NCBI RefSeq assembly: GCF_000271845.1
Contig: NZ_JH719395.1
Coordinates: 248,001-312,000, forward strand
DNA: 64,000 bases
From: Rhizobium leguminosarum bv. trifolii WSM2297
GTDB lineage: Bacteria; Pseudomonadota; Alphaproteobacteria; Rhizobiales; Rhizobiaceae
Direction of reading: 5' to 3'
Made by a program: the position numbers and the translations under genes. The notes under the pieces were generated by a model that saw nothing but the letters and a program-made list of their open reading frames with translations, was not told the DNA's origin and made no database searches. Shown piece by piece: positions 26,760 through 36,188 of the stretch (positions are counted from its first letter, which is position 1; every line of letters begins with the position of its first letter).

Positions 26760-27014
26760 TCATCCCCCCGTCATCGGCGGAAAAATGCCGATCTCACGGG
26801 CGGCGCCGATCGGCTCATCATGCTCGACATGCTCCATGTCGAGCGCCACGCGGATCACATCGGGATATTGAAGCGCGGTCTCATATTCTTCGCCCAGCGT
26901 CTTCAAATGATTCAGAAGATCGGCAACGGTGACGACGGAGGAGGGGAGGTCGATTTCCTCTTCGCCCTTGCCGATGCGCTCGCGCACCCATGCGAAATAG
27001 ACAAGCCGGGTCAT
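26760..27014 (-). CDS. moaD: Molybdopterin converting factor subunit 1
   Basis: Ubiquitin-like sulphur carrier of molybdopterin synthase, 84 residues. It begins with the typical LVYFAWVRERIG and ends in the invariant Gly-Gly (PPMTGG), whose C-terminus is adenylated and thiocarboxylated. Its start overlaps the pgsA stop by four bases (ATGA), so it is the second gene of a pgsA-moaD pair. moaE follows on the same strand beyond a palindromic repeat. The molybdopterin oxidoreductase at 33315 is a plausible user of the cofactor. Confidence 0.93.
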   Translation of the reverse strand: MTRLVYFAWVRERIGKGEEEIDLPSSVVTVADLLNHLKTLGEEYETALQYPDVIRVALDMEHVEHDEPIGAAREIGIFPPMTGG

Positions 27015-27601
27015 TCCTCGTCATCCACGATATGTTTCAAGCCGGCACGGAAATAATCATAGCCGGTATAGATGGTCAGCAGTGCGGCGATCCACAAAAG
27101 CGCGATGCCGGTCTGCGTCGTATAGGGGAAAATCTCGTCGCCGGCCGGGCCGGCAAGCAGGAAGGCGATGGCGACGAGCTGCAGCGTCGTCTTCCACTTG
27201 GCGATCCGCGTCACCGGCACGCTGACCTTCAGCGCCGCCAGATATTCACGCAAGCCGGACACCAGGATCTCACGGCAGAGAATGGTGATCGCCGCCCAGA
27301 TCGACCAGCCGGCGATGGTCTGGTCGGCTGCGACCAGGAGCAGGATCGAGGCGACCAGCAGCTTGTCGGCGATCGGATCGAGCATGCGGCCGATATTCGA
27401 CGTCTGGTTCCAGATGCGCGCGAGATAGCCGTCGAGGAAATCGGTGAGCGAGGCGATGACGAAGATCCACAGCGCCACCCAGCGCGCCGTATTGCTGATC
27501 GACAGCCTGCCCTCGATGAAGAAGCAGAGAACGATCAGCGGCACGGCGAGGATACGGCCGTAGGTCAAGAGATTGGGGATGCTGTACGCACGCGATGCCA
27601 T
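27011..27601 (-). CDS. pgsA: CDP-diacylglycerol-glycerol-3-phosphate phosphatidyltransferase
   Basis: Makes phosphatidylglycerol phosphate from CDP-diacylglycerol in the inner membrane. The 196-residue protein has about four or five hydrophobic helices and the CDP-alcohol phosphotransferase motif D-G-x2-A-R-x8-G-x3-D-x3-D, seen as DFLDGYLARIWNQ followed by GRMLDPIADK (about residues 58-81). N-terminus SIPNLLTYGRI is typical. Coupled to moaD. The promoter region is in the 211-bp gap to uvrC, which also contains a dispersed repeat core. Confidence 0.94.
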   Translation of the reverse strand: MASRAYSIPNLLTYGRILAVPLIVLCFFIEGRLSISNTARWVALWIFVIASLTDFLDGYLARIWNQTSNIGRMLDPIADKLLVASILLLVAADQTIAGWSIWAAITILCREILVSGLREYLAALKVSVPVTRIAKWKTTLQLVAIAFLLAGPAGDEIFPYTTQTGIALLWIAALLTIYTGYDYFRAGLKHIVDDEE

Positions 27602-27627
27602 GGGATCGTTTCTCTGAATTGATGCGC

Positions 27628-27700
27628 CGCTACAGCGCCGCGCGGCTTTTCAGACGCGCAAAAGACGATGTAACACTTTGAACCTGCGCATCGTGCTTTC
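27628..27700. repeat. Dispersed repeat sharing its core with the element after gmk
   Basis: The core CTTTTCAGACGCGCAAA at 27646-27662 matches the reverse complement of 3413-3429. Both copies are followed or preceded by partly matching flanks (GCGCC ... ACG). It lies in the gap between uvrC and pgsA, upstream of pgsA. The gap otherwise (27700-27812) shows no gene. Confidence 0.65.
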
Positions 27701-27812
27701 CAATCGATTCCGATTTTCGGGCCGATGCCGTAGATGACGGCTTTGATCGCGGACCGTCAACATTCTTTCTGTCTTTTCACTGCCTTTGCGTGGAATTTGC
27801 GACCGACGCCGG

Positions 27813-29855
27813 TTATTTCGCGGCGTCGTCGTGGAAATGGTTATAGACCTGCCTGGCAACAGCTTCGGAGATGCCTTCGACGGTCATCAGGTCGGAAAGG
27901 GCGGCGCGCGAAACCGCCTTCGCCGTGCCGAAATGCTGCAGCAGCGCCCGTTTGCGGGACGGGCCGATGCCGCCGATCTCGTCGAGCGGGTTCTTGATCA
28001 TTTCCTTCTTGCGCCGTGCCCGGTGCGAGCCGATCGCGAAACGATGCGCCTCGTCGCGCATGCGCTGGATGAAATAGAGCACCGGATCGCGCGGCGGCAG
28101 CGTAAAACTCTCGCGTCCCGGCGGGAAGAAGCGTTCTCGCCCGGCATCGCGGTCGACACCCTTGGCGATGCCGATCGCCGTCACGCTGTCGGTGATCCCC
28201 AGCTCGGTGAGGATGGCGCGTACCGCTGTCATCTGCCCCTGGCCGCCGTCGATGAGGATCACATCCGGCCAGGCCGGGAAGGGCATGTCTGCGGCGTCGG
28301 TGGTGACCTTCTCTGCGGTCCGGTCGGGAATACCTTCCTCCTTGATCAGCCGCGAGAACCGCCGTGTCATCACCTCCTTCATCATGCCGAAGTCGTCACC
28401 GGGGGTGATGTCGGTCGATTTGATGTTGAACTTGCGGTACTGGTTCTTGACGAAACCTTCCGGCCCCGCGACCACCATGCCGCCGACGGCATTGGTGCCC
28501 ATGATGTGCGAGTTGTCGAAGATTTCGATGCGCTGCGGCGCATAGGCAAGCCCGAACGTGTCCTTGAAACCTTCGAGCAGCCGCGATTGCGACGCCGTCT
28601 CGGCCAGCTTTCGCCCATGCGCCTCGCGCGCATTGCCGACGACGTGGTCGACCAGATCGCGCTTCTCGCCGCGCTGCGGCACCAGGATCGAAACCTTGTG
28701 AGCGGCCTTTTGGCTGAGTGCGGCCGCGAGCAGTTCCATCTCCTCGATCGTTTCCGACAGCATGATCTGCTTCGGCACCGGCTTGTCGTCGTAGAACTGT
28801 GCGAGGAAGGCGTTCAGCACTTCGGCGCCGGAAAGCTGCGGATCGGCCTTGGGGAAATAGGCGCGGTTGCCCCAGTTCTGGCCGGTGCGGAAGAAGAACA
28901 CCTGGATGCAGGAAATGCCGCCCTCGTGGTGGATGGCGAAAACGTCGGCCTCCTCGACGCCGGCCGGATTGATGCCCTGATGGCTTTGCACATGCGACAG
29001 TGCCGCCAGGCGATCGCGGTAGATCGCCGCCCGCTCGAAATCGAGGTCCTCGGCCGCCTGATTCATCACCTCGGCCATATGCGACTTCACCTTCTGGCTC
29101 TTGCCGGAGAGGAAGTCCTTCGCCTCCTGCACCAGTTCGCCGTAACCCTCGTCGCTGACCTCGTGGGTGCACGGCCCGGAACAACGCTTGATCTGGTAGA
29201 GCAGGCAGGGGCGTGTGCGCGTTTCGAAGACGCTATCGGTGCAGGTGCGGATCAGGAAGGCGCGCTGCAGCGAATTGATTGTGCGCCCGACGGCGCCCGC
29301 TGAAGCGAAAGGCCCGAAATAATCGCCCTTTCGCGCCCTCGCACCACGATGCTTGAAAATCGCCGGCGCCCGGTGGTCGCCGGTGATGAGGATATAGGGA
29401 AAGGACTTGTCGTCACGCAGCAGCACGTTAAAGCGCGGCCGCAAGCGCTTGATCAGATTCGCTTCCAGCAGCAGCGCTTCGGTTTCCGTGCGGGTCGTCA
29501 CGAATTCCATGTTCGCCGTCTGCCGCACCATCTGGGCGATGCGGTTGGAATGCACGCGGCCGACGGCATAATTGCTGACGCGCTTCTTCAGGCTGCGCGC
29601 CTTGCCGACATAGAGCACGTCGCCCTCTGCATTGAACATGCGGTAGACGCCGGGACTGTTCGGCAGCCGCTTGACGAATTCGCCGATCAGATCCGCGCCG
29701 ATCAGCCCCGTCTCGTTGATGCTGCCTGCGTTCCAGTCGACGGCAGCCGCAAGCGGGGCGGCGGCGGAAACGTCGCCTTCCACCTCGATATCGTCTTCGC
29801 TCTCATCCGTATCGTCGTAGAGAACGCCGCCATCCGGCAGCTTTCGTCCGTTCAT
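27813..29855 (-). CDS. uvrC: Excinuclease ABC subunit C
   Basis: Makes the two incisions of nucleotide excision repair together with UvrB. The 680-residue protein has a longer N-terminal extension (about 60 acidic residues) before the GIY-YIG nuclease domain ([20 protein letters not shown]), then a UVR motif (about residues 245-285, [13 protein letters not shown]), the RNase H-like 5' nuclease domain ([30 protein letters not shown]), and C-terminal helix-hairpin-helix repeats ([29 protein letters not shown]). Its start overlaps the SDR stop by four bases. No LexA-type site seen upstream. Confidence 0.97.
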   Translation of the reverse strand: MNGRKLPDGGVLYDDTDESEDDIEVEGDVSAAAPLAAAVDWNAGSINETGLIGADLIGEFVKRLPNSPGVYRMFNAEGDVLYVGKARSLKKRVSNYAVGRVHSNRIAQMVRQTANMEFVTTRTETEALLLEANLIKRLRPRFNVLLRDDKSFPYILITGDHRAPAIFKHRGARARKGDYFGPFASAGAVGRTINSLQRAFLIRTCTDSVFETRTRPCLLYQIKRCSGPCTHEVSDEGYGELVQEAKDFLSGKSQKVKSHMAEVMNQAAEDLDFERAAIYRDRLAALSHVQSHQGINPAGVEEADVFAIHHEGGISCIQVFFFRTGQNWGNRAYFPKADPQLSGAEVLNAFLAQFYDDKPVPKQIMLSETIEEMELLAAALSQKAAHKVSILVPQRGEKRDLVDHVVGNAREAHGRKLAETASQSRLLEGFKDTFGLAYAPQRIEIFDNSHIMGTNAVGGMVVAGPEGFVKNQYRKFNIKSTDITPGDDFGMMKEVMTRRFSRLIKEEGIPDRTAEKVTTDAADMPFPAWPDVILIDGGQGQMTAVRAILTELGITDSVTAIGIAKGVDRDAGRERFFPPGRESFTLPPRDPVLYFIQRMRDEAHRFAIGSHRARRKKEMIKNPLDEIGGIGPSRKRALLQHFGTAKAVSRAALSDLMTVEGISEAVARQVYNHFHDDAAK

Positions 29856-30619
29856 TCCGTAATCTCCGCCACATCGGGCGTCTGCCAGGCAAGGTGCTGG
29901 CCGCCATCGAGGGCAATCATCTGGCCGGTGATCGAGGGCGTGTCATAAAGGAAGCGAATCGTTTGTCCGAATTCCTCCAGTGCCGGCCCTCGCTGCAAGA
30001 TAAGGGCTGCGACCTGCGCTTGGAAGTCCTCCTGTGCCTGCCGCTCGCTCGGCATCGACGGGCCGGGGCCGATCGCATTGACGCGGATGCGCGGCGCCAA
30101 CGCCTGAGCAAGCGTCTGCGTTGCCGTCCACATCGCGGACTTGGAGAGTGTATAGGAATAGAAGCTGGGTCTCAGGGCCCAGACCCGCTGGTCGATGATG
30201 TTGACAATCAGTCCCATTGCCTCGGCAGACACCTGTTGCGCGAAGGCTGCCGCGAGGATCGATGGCGCACGCACATGCAGGTCGAAGTGCAGCGCCCATG
30301 TGGCGGCGTTAAAACTGCGCGCGGAATCATGCTGGAAAACCGACGCATTATTGACCAGCAGATCGAGCGGCCCGAGCGCTTCCGACGCCTTCGCGACCAA
30401 CTCAGCCGTTTCGCCGATATTGGTAAGGTCGGCCTGCAAAGCGATCGCCCGAAATCCCTTCTGCCGCAATTCCGCCCCCAGCTCTTCGGCCTCACCGATC
30501 GAGCCGTTGGCGTGGATCGCAACGGAAAAGCCATTTGCAGCAAGGTCTTCGGCGATTGCCCGGCCTATTCTTTTGGCGGCCCCGGTTATAAGGGCCGAGC
30601 GAAGTCTTTTGTGGTTCAA
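29852..30619 (-). CDS. SDR family oxidoreductase, FolM/pteridine reductase-like
   Basis: A 255-residue short-chain dehydrogenase. The cofactor motif TGAAKRIG (residues 13-20) has the Arg at the place typical of pteridine reductases and FolM (TGxxxRIG), rather than the usual TGxxxGIG. The active-site Tyr-x3-Lys is YTLSK at about residue 155, after the catalytic Ser replaced region NIIDQR. Probable substrate is a dihydropteridine or dihydrofolate; not certain. It is the first gene of a two-gene transcript with uvrC. The 365-bp upstream gap is shared with the RopB-like gene. Confidence 0.82.
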   Translation of the reverse strand: MNHKRLRSALITGAAKRIGRAIAEDLAANGFSVAIHANGSIGEAEELGAELRQKGFRAIALQADLTNIGETAELVAKASEALGPLDLLVNNASVFQHDSARSFNAATWALHFDLHVRAPSILAAAFAQQVSAEAMGLIVNIIDQRVWALRPSFYSYTLSKSAMWTATQTLAQALAPRIRVNAIGPGPSMPSERQAQEDFQAQVAALILQRGPALEEFGQTIRFLYDTPSITGQMIALDGGQHLAWQTPDVAEITE

Positions 30620-30984
30620 AATCCTGCCTTCTGATCCCGCGAGTCTGTCTGCCGACTATATAGGCGCGGGCGGAGATTATATAAATAGGCTGTTGCGGTT
30701 GCATCCGGGGACGGGATATTCTATGTATTATTTAAGAATGCGATTTCCTAAAATAAGTATTTTCAGTTTAACTCTTCAGTAGGGTTAACGAAATGTATGT
30801 TGCGTCAAAGCAACATCGAATTTCGGCCATGCGGCAGCCACAATGATATCACAATTTGGCTCTTTCAAATCCGCATTTGAGTTCCAATTTCAGTCTCGAT
30901 CCGGAAGGGACATCTGGCAATATCCCGCCAATGCTTCACTGATAGACAGTGATCAAGCGGCGCGGGACTGAAAGGAGACTAAGT
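30620..30984. other. Divergent intergenic region upstream of the porin gene
   Basis: 365 bp without a gene, clearly richer in A and T than its surroundings (for example around 30680 and 30725-30775). It must hold promoters for the SDR-uvrC pair and for the RopB-like gene. A 7-bp inverted repeat ATGTTGC/GCAACAT sits at 30797-30816. No terminator or small RNA signature could be recognised; regulation by ChvG-ChvI-type envelope systems, known for rhizobial ropB, is possible but not shown. Confidence 0.6.
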
Positions 30985-31620
30985 ATGCGTGTACTCATTG
31001 CTGGCCTCATGGCCTCCGTTTTTGCAATTGCGGGCGTCTCGGCAGCTCAGGCGGCCGATGCCGTCGACCAGGTTCCGGAAGCACCGGTCGCCCAGGAAGC
31101 TCCGGTCAAGCCGGCTGGTAACTGGGAAGGCTTTTACCTCGGCGGCGCCGGCACCTACAACATGGGTGACTTCGGTTCCGACCGCCACACCTATGGTTTC
31201 GGCGGCCAGGTTTTCACCGGCTACAACTGGCAGCAGGGCCAGATCGTTTACGGCGTTGAATCCGATCTCGGCTACAGCGGCGACGACGTCTCCTCGGGCG
31301 GCGTCAAGAACAAGTATGGCTGGAACGGCTCCGTCCGTGGCCGCGTCGGCTACGACATGAACCCCTTCCTGCTCTACGGCACGGCCGGTCTCGCCCTCGG
31401 CGACGTCAAGGTTTCCGACGGCACCTCGGACGAGAGCAAGACGAACTACGGTTATACGGTCGGCGCCGGCGTCGAAGCCTTCGTGACCAACAACATCACG
31501 ACGCGCCTGGAATATCGTTACACCGACTACCAGAGCAAGGACTACGACCTCGACTCCGGCAGCTTCTCGCGCGGTTACGACGAGAACAGCGTCAAGCTCG
31601 GTATCGGCGTCAAGTTCTAA
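30985..31620 (+). CDS. RopB-like outer membrane beta-barrel protein
   Basis: A 211-residue small outer membrane protein of the rhizobial RopB/Omp25 type. A signal peptide (MRVLIAGLMASVFAIAGVSAAQA, cleaved at about residue 23) precedes a short Pro/Glu/Val-rich linker, then an eight-strand barrel with repeated aromatic strands (GNWEGFYLGGAGTYNMG; NGSVRGRVGYDMNPFLLYG) and a C-terminal Phe (GIGVKF) typical of the outer membrane insertion signal. The ATG at 30985 has AAAGGAG at 30971-30977; an upstream in-frame ATG is less likely. It ends in a strong terminator. Rhizobia usually have more than one RopB paralogue, so the exact symbol is left open. Confidence 0.88.
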   Translation: MRVLIAGLMASVFAIAGVSAAQAADAVDQVPEAPVAQEAPVKPAGNWEGFYLGGAGTYNMGDFGSDRHTYGFGGQVFTGYNWQQGQIVYGVESDLGYSGDDVSSGGVKNKYGWNGSVRGRVGYDMNPFLLYGTAGLALGDVKVSDGTSDESKTNYGYTVGAGVEAFVTNNITTRLEYRYTDYQSKDYDLDSGSFSRGYDENSVKLGIGVKF

Positions 31621-31644
31621 GCCGAGAACAATCGTTCAAGCATG

Positions 31645-31674
31645 AAAAAGCCGGGCACATCGCCCGGCTTTTTT
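31645..31674. terminator. Strong bidirectional rho-independent terminator
   Basis: AAAAAGCCGGGC (31645-31656) pairs perfectly with GCCCGGCTTTTT (31662-31673) around a 5-nt loop, followed by T. It ends the porin transcript and, with its A-rich left arm, can also end the converging GST transcript. Confidence 0.92.
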
Positions 31675-31702
31675 GCTGCCCGATCGATGCCGATTTAAGG
31701 AA

Positions 31703-32299
31703 CTATGCTGTCGGCTTGAGCTCCTGATGGGCGGGGAATTTCTTTTCGAACTGCGCCAGCCAGTCGACCAGCGACGCATGATCGGCTTCCCACTGGCCCT
31801 TGAAGCGCAGGTCGAGATAGTCGAGCGTGGCGGCCAGAGCGAAATGTCCGCCGTTGAGCTTCTTGCCTGATTTCGGCGGATTGGCGCTGAGATGCGCAAG
31901 TCCGCTCGTCGCCTTCTTCCATTGCCGGTCGATCCATGGCTGGTGGATCTTTTCCTCATCGCGAAAGCGCCGCTCGTAGATGATGGCGAGCAGGCAGTCG
32001 CAGATGCCGTCGCAGAGCGACTCGAGGACTTCCGCATCCGTGCGTTTGCCCTTCTCGGAGGGATAGAGCTTGCCCTTCGCCAGCCGGTCGAAATAATGCA
32101 TGATCGCCACGCTGTCGAAGACCGAGGCGCCATCATCGGTCAGAAGCGTCGGGATCTTGCCGAGCGGATTGTTGTCCACCAGGATCGCCGGCCCGGCATT
32201 GGTGTCGACCCGGATGGCATTCAACTCCAGGCCCAGGAAATGTGCGGCCATCCGCACCTTGCTGGAATAGGGGGAGGCGGGCGACCAAAGCAGCTTCAT
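31703..32299 (-). CDS. Glutathione S-transferase family protein
   Basis: A 198-residue GST with a thioredoxin-like N-terminal domain (MKLLWSPASPYSSKVRMAAH; the Ser of SPASPYS is a candidate catalytic residue) and the cis-Pro stretch GKIPTLLTDDG at about residues 46-56, followed by a helical domain. ATG at 32299 is preferred to an in-frame GTG three codons upstream because AGGTG lies 7 bp before it. It follows rlmJ on the same strand after 60 bp. Substrate unknown. Confidence 0.85.
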   Translation of the reverse strand: MKLLWSPASPYSSKVRMAAHFLGLELNAIRVDTNAGPAILVDNNPLGKIPTLLTDDGASVFDSVAIMHYFDRLAKGKLYPSEKGKRTDAEVLESLCDGICDCLLAIIYERRFRDEEKIHQPWIDRQWKKATSGLAHLSANPPKSGKKLNGGHFALAATLDYLDLRFKGQWEADHASLVDWLAQFEKKFPAHQELKPTA

Positions 32300-32362
32300 G
32301 GGGAACACCTGATGAAATTGTAAAACTACGGGCCGGGACTATTCCCGAAGCCGATTTCCAGG

Positions 32363-33232
32363 TCAATCGTCCTTGACCGTCTTGGTCTCGCCGCGCAGCC
32401 AGAAGGCCCGGTGCGAGGCGAAACGGTCCTGCGCCAGATGGTCTTTCAGCGCCGGCAGCAGTTGGTGCAGCTCGTCCTTCAGCGTGAAGGGCGGATTGAC
32501 GATGACGAGGCCGGAGCCCGTCAGTCCCGTGATGCCGCGGTCGCTGCGAACAATGAGTTCGGCGCAGAGCATCTTCGGGATGTCGAGCGCCTGCAGCGTC
32601 TCGTGGAATTCCTTGATCGGCGCACCCTTCTTCAGCGGATACCACAGGCAATAGGTGCCGCCGGGAAAACGGCGATAGGCCTTGTCCAATCCTTCGGCCA
32701 GGCGCTGATATTCGTCCTCTTCCTCGAAAGGCGGATCGACGAGCACGATGCCGCGCTTTTCCTTCGGCGGCAGGTGCGCGCCCAGCGCCAGCCAGCCGTC
32801 GAGCTCGGTGATGCGGGCGTGGTGATCGCCCTCGAACAGCCGGTGCAGCCTGAGGTAATCCTCAGGATGCAGTTCCATTGCCGACAAGCGGTCCTGCGGC
32901 CGGAACAGCAGGCGCGCGAGTTTCGGCGATCCGGGATAGAAGCGGACGCCACCCTCAGGGTTGAGTTCGCGGATGGCTGCGAGGTAGGGCTCCAGCAGCT
33001 CGGCAACCTGAGGTCCGAGATCGGCGTCCATCAGCTTGCCGATACCGTCGAGCCATTCGCCGGTTTTCTGCGCTTCCTCGGAAGAGAGGTCGTAGAGCCC
33101 GATGCCGGCATGGGTGTCGAGCACGCGGAATGCCCCATCCTTCTTCTGCATGTAGCGGATCAGCCGCGCCAGCACGGCATGTTTCAGCACATCGGCAAAA
33201 TTGCCCGCATGGTAGATGTGGCGGTAGTTCAT
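32363..33232 (-). CDS. rlmJ: 23S rRNA (adenine-2030 N6) methyltransferase RlmJ
   Basis: SAM-dependent methylation of A2030 in 23S rRNA. The 289-residue protein has the family start MNYRHIYHAGNFADVLKHAVL and the N6-adenine methylase catalytic motif DPPFEEEDEY at about residue 166, in the place of DPPY. It is divergent from the molybdopterin oxidoreductase gene, 82 bp apart, so their promoters must nearly overlap. Length is normal for RlmJ (E. coli protein about 280). Confidence 0.93.
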   Translation of the reverse strand: MNYRHIYHAGNFADVLKHAVLARLIRYMQKKDGAFRVLDTHAGIGLYDLSSEEAQKTGEWLDGIGKLMDADLGPQVAELLEPYLAAIRELNPEGGVRFYPGSPKLARLLFRPQDRLSAMELHPEDYLRLHRLFEGDHHARITELDGWLALGAHLPPKEKRGIVLVDPPFEEEDEYQRLAEGLDKAYRRFPGGTYCLWYPLKKGAPIKEFHETLQALDIPKMLCAELIVRSDRGITGLTGSGLVIVNPPFTLKDELHQLLPALKDHLAQDRFASHRAFWLRGETKTVKDD

Positions 33233-33314
33233 TTTCGCTGATGTCCGTATGAATTCGCGTCATGGGGAGTTTTTGTGGCTTTTGGCCGTGCAAGCCTTGC
33301 AATATACAAATGCC

Positions 33315-35474
33315 ATGAACATTGCGACCCCCATCCACGCCAAATCCTCGAAGCAGGACACCAGGGTTGGCCACACGGCCTGTCCGCACGACTGTCCCTC
33401 TACCTGCGCGCTGGAGATCGAACTATCCGAAGATGGCCGCATCGGCCGCGTGCGTGGCGCTGGCGACCATTCCTATACCTCGGGCGTCATCTGCGCCAAG
33501 GTCGCCCGTTATGCCGAGCGGCTCTACCATCCCGACCGCCTGATGCACCCCCTGCGCCGCGCCGGCGCCAAAGGGGCAGGGCAGTGGCAGCAGATTTCCT
33601 GGGACGATGCGCTGGATGAGATCGCCGAAGCCTTTGTGAAGGCCGAGGCCAGAGACGGCGGCGAAGCGATCTGGCCCTATTTTTACGCCGGCACCATGGG
33701 CTGGGTGCAGCGCGATTCGATCGATCGCCTGCGTCATGCCAAGCGTTATTCCGGCTTCTTCTCCTCGATCTGCACCAACCCGGCCTGGACCGGCTTCACG
33801 ATGGCGACCGGCACGCTGCGTGGTCCCGATCCGCGCGAGATGGGCCGCACCGATTGCGTCGTCATCTGGGGTACCAATGCGGTGTCGACGCAGGTCAATG
33901 TGATGACCCACGCCATCAAGTCGCGCAAGGAGCGCGGCGCCAAGATCGTCGTCATCGACATTTACGACAACCCGACGATGAAGCAGGCCGACATGGCCTT
34001 GATCGTCAGGCCGGGCACCGATGCCGCGCTTGCCTGCGCCGTCATGCACATCGCCTTCCGCGACGGCTATGCCGACCGTGAATACATGGCTGGATATGCC
34101 GACGATCCCGCCGGCCTCGAAGCGCATCTGAAGACGAAGACACCGCAATGGGCAGCTGCTACCACCGGCCTTTCGGTCGAGGAGATCGAAGCCTTCGCCA
34201 GCCTCATCGGCACGACGAAGAAGACCTTCTTCCGCCTGGGCTACGGCTTCACCCGCCAGCGCAATGGCGCGGTCGCCATGCATGCGGCGGCCTCGGTCGC
34301 CACCGTCCTCGGCTCCTGGCAATATGAGGGCGGCGGCGCCTTCCATTCGAACAGTGATATTTTCCGCATGAACAATGCGGAACTGACCGGCCGGTCGATG
34401 AAGGATGCCGATATCCGCATGCTCGATCAGTCGCAGATCGGCCGGGTGCTGACCGGCGATGCGGTGGCGCTGCGCCACCGCGGCCCGGTGACGGCAATGC
34501 TGATCCAGAACACCAATCCCGCCAACATCGCTCCCGAGCAGCGCCTCGTCAGGCGCGGTTTTGCCCGCGACGACCTCTTCGTCGCCGTCCACGAGCAGTT
34601 CATGACCGAGACGGCCGAGATCGCCGATATCGTCATCCCCGCAACGATGTTCGTCGAGCATGACGACATCTACCGTGCCGGCGGCCAGAACCATATCCTG
34701 CTGGGGCCGAAGCTGGTCGAACCGCCGCCAAGCGTGCGCACCAATCTTTTCGTCATCGAGGAACTGGCCAAACGCCTCGGCGTCGCCGACCGCCCCGGCT
34801 TCGGCTTCACCGCCCGCGAAATGGTCGACCGCGTGCTCGAATCGAGCGGCCTGCCGGATTACGATCATTTCCTCGAACACAAATGGTTCGATCGCCAGCC
34901 GGCTTTCGAGGAGGCGCATTTCCTCAACGGCTTTGCCCATCCGGATGGCAGATTCCATTTCCGCCCGGACTGGATCAATCAGCCGGCGCCGAACAAGCCG
35001 CCGGCCGCCGTCGGTGCGCTCGGGCCGCATGCCGCGCTTCCGGCCTTTCCGGATCAGGTCGATGTCATCGAGGTCGCCGATCCCGACCATCCTTTCCGTC
35101 TCGCCACATCGCCCGCCCGCAACTTCCTGAATTCGAGCTTCTCCGAGACCAAAACCTCGCGCCAGAAAGAAGGCCGTCCCGAAGTGATGATCAACCCGGC
35201 CGATGCCGAAACCAACGGCATCGCCCATGGCGATCTCGTCCGCGTCGGCAACAGCCGCGGCGACCTGCGCATCCACGCCCGCATCACCACCGAGGTGAAG
35301 CCAGGCGTGCTGATTGCCGAGGGCCTCTGGCCGAACAAGGCGCATGTCGATGGCGAAGGTATCAACGTCTTGACCGGCGCCGACCCGGTCGCGCCCTATG
35401 GCGGGGCCGCCGTTCACGATAACAAGGTCTGGCTTCGCAAGGACGCAGCATGTTGCAGCCGAAATCACGGGTGA
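33315..35474 (+). CDS. Molybdopterin oxidoreductase family protein (DMSO reductase superfamily)
   Basis: A 719-residue cytosolic molybdenum enzyme without a Tat signal. Near the N-terminus CPHDCPSTCALEIEL gives three ligands of a 4Fe-4S cluster; the fourth Cys is about residue 70 (GVICAKV). Mo-bis-guanylate-binding regions follow (DCVVIWGTNAVSTQ, IVVIDIYDNPTMKQADMALI, ATMFVEHDDIYRAGGQN), and the C-terminal molybdopterin-binding barrel ends the protein. Closest general type: formate dehydrogenase-H or nitrate reductase-like, substrate unknown. ATG at 33315 is used; the frame is open to 33249. It overlaps nudK by 25 bp. moaD/moaE lie about 7 kb upstream. Confidence 0.87.
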   Translation: MNIATPIHAKSSKQDTRVGHTACPHDCPSTCALEIELSEDGRIGRVRGAGDHSYTSGVICAKVARYAERLYHPDRLMHPLRRAGAKGAGQWQQISWDDALDEIAEAFVKAEARDGGEAIWPYFYAGTMGWVQRDSIDRLRHAKRYSGFFSSICTNPAWTGFTMATGTLRGPDPREMGRTDCVVIWGTNAVSTQVNVMTHAIKSRKERGAKIVVIDIYDNPTMKQADMALIVRPGTDAALACAVMHIAFRDGYADREYMAGYADDPAGLEAHLKTKTPQWAAATTGLSVEEIEAFASLIGTTKKTFFRLGYGFTRQRNGAVAMHAAASVATVLGSWQYEGGGAFHSNSDIFRMNNAELTGRSMKDADIRMLDQSQIGRVLTGDAVALRHRGPVTAMLIQNTNPANIAPEQRLVRRGFARDDLFVAVHEQFMTETAEIADIVIPATMFVEHDDIYRAGGQNHILLGPKLVEPPPSVRTNLFVIEELAKRLGVADRPGFGFTAREMVDRVLESSGLPDYDHFLEHKWFDRQPAFEEAHFLNGFAHPDGRFHFRPDWINQPAPNKPPAAVGALGPHAALPAFPDQVDVIEVADPDHPFRLATSPARNFLNSSFSETKTSRQKEGRPEVMINPADAETNGIAHGDLVRVGNSRGDLRIHARITTEVKPGVLIAEGLWPNKAHVDGEGINVLTGADPVAPYGGAAVHDNKVWLRKDAACCSRNHG

Positions 35475-36040
35475 AGATCGTCAGCGAGGAAACGCTGTCG
35501 AATGGCTGGACGCGGTTGAGCAGCTATCTGCTCGACTATATCGACAGCAAGGGCGCGACCCAGCGGCTGAAGCGGGAGGTTTATCACCGGACGCCGGCCG
35601 CCTGCATCCTGCTTTACGATCCGAAACGCGATCTTGTCGTTCTCGTCCGCCAGTTCCGGCTTGCCGTGCATCTCAATGGCGATCCCGCCTGGATGATCGA
35701 GGTGCCGGCCGGCCTGCTCGACGACGATCATCCCGAACAGGCGATCCGCCGTGAGGCGATGGAGGAGACGGGCTACCACCTGCGCGATGCGCGCTTCCTC
35801 TTCAAATGCTACCCATCGCCGGGCGCCATTGCCGAAGTCGTCCACTTCTTCGTCTCCCTGATCGACACTGCCGATCGCGTCGCCGAAGGCGGCGGCCTGG
35901 ACGAGGAGCACGAGGATATCGAGGTCCTGGAAATCCCGCTCGACGAAGCCGCCCGGATGATCGAAACCGGCGAGATCTTCGACGCGAAGACGATCATGCT
36001 TCTGCAATGGGCGTTGTTGAACAGGAATAAACTTCGATAG
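35450..36040 (+). CDS. nudK: GDP-mannose pyrophosphatase NudK
   Basis: Nudix hydrolase that splits GDP-mannose to GMP and mannose 1-phosphate. The 196-residue protein aligns from memory with E. coli NudK through its length: KREVYHRTPAACILLYD, VVLVRQFRLAVHLNGD, the Nudix helix AGLLDDDHPEQAIRREAMEE, and HFFVSLID. It overlaps the oxidoreductase gene by 25 bp and is read in another frame. Role: nucleotide-sugar turnover. Confidence 0.85.
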   Translation: MLQPKSRVKIVSEETLSNGWTRLSSYLLDYIDSKGATQRLKREVYHRTPAACILLYDPKRDLVVLVRQFRLAVHLNGDPAWMIEVPAGLLDDDHPEQAIRREAMEETGYHLRDARFLFKCYPSPGAIAEVVHFFVSLIDTADRVAEGGGLDEEHEDIEVLEIPLDEAARMIETGEIFDAKTIMLLQWALLNRNKLR

Positions 36041-36188
36041 CGGATGAGCGGTCTCGGGCAAGCCTTTGGGTTGGGCTCAAGACGGTTTCGCTATCGCGGG
36101 TGTGGCGTTCGAAAATTCATACGTTTGTCACGAAGCGGTTCTATCCGCTGCGGTTTGTCGATCATCGGATACGGTCAGGAGAAAGCCC

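Noticed and set aside
33423..35468. A 681-codon frame on the minus strand opposite the molybdopterin oxidoreductase.
   Set aside because: Mirror of a supported gene, no ribosome-binding site or family resemblance.
36124..36145. Possible PHO box upstream of phnM (TTGTCAC half-site).
   Set aside because: Second unit matches only about four of seven positions; not enough to call.
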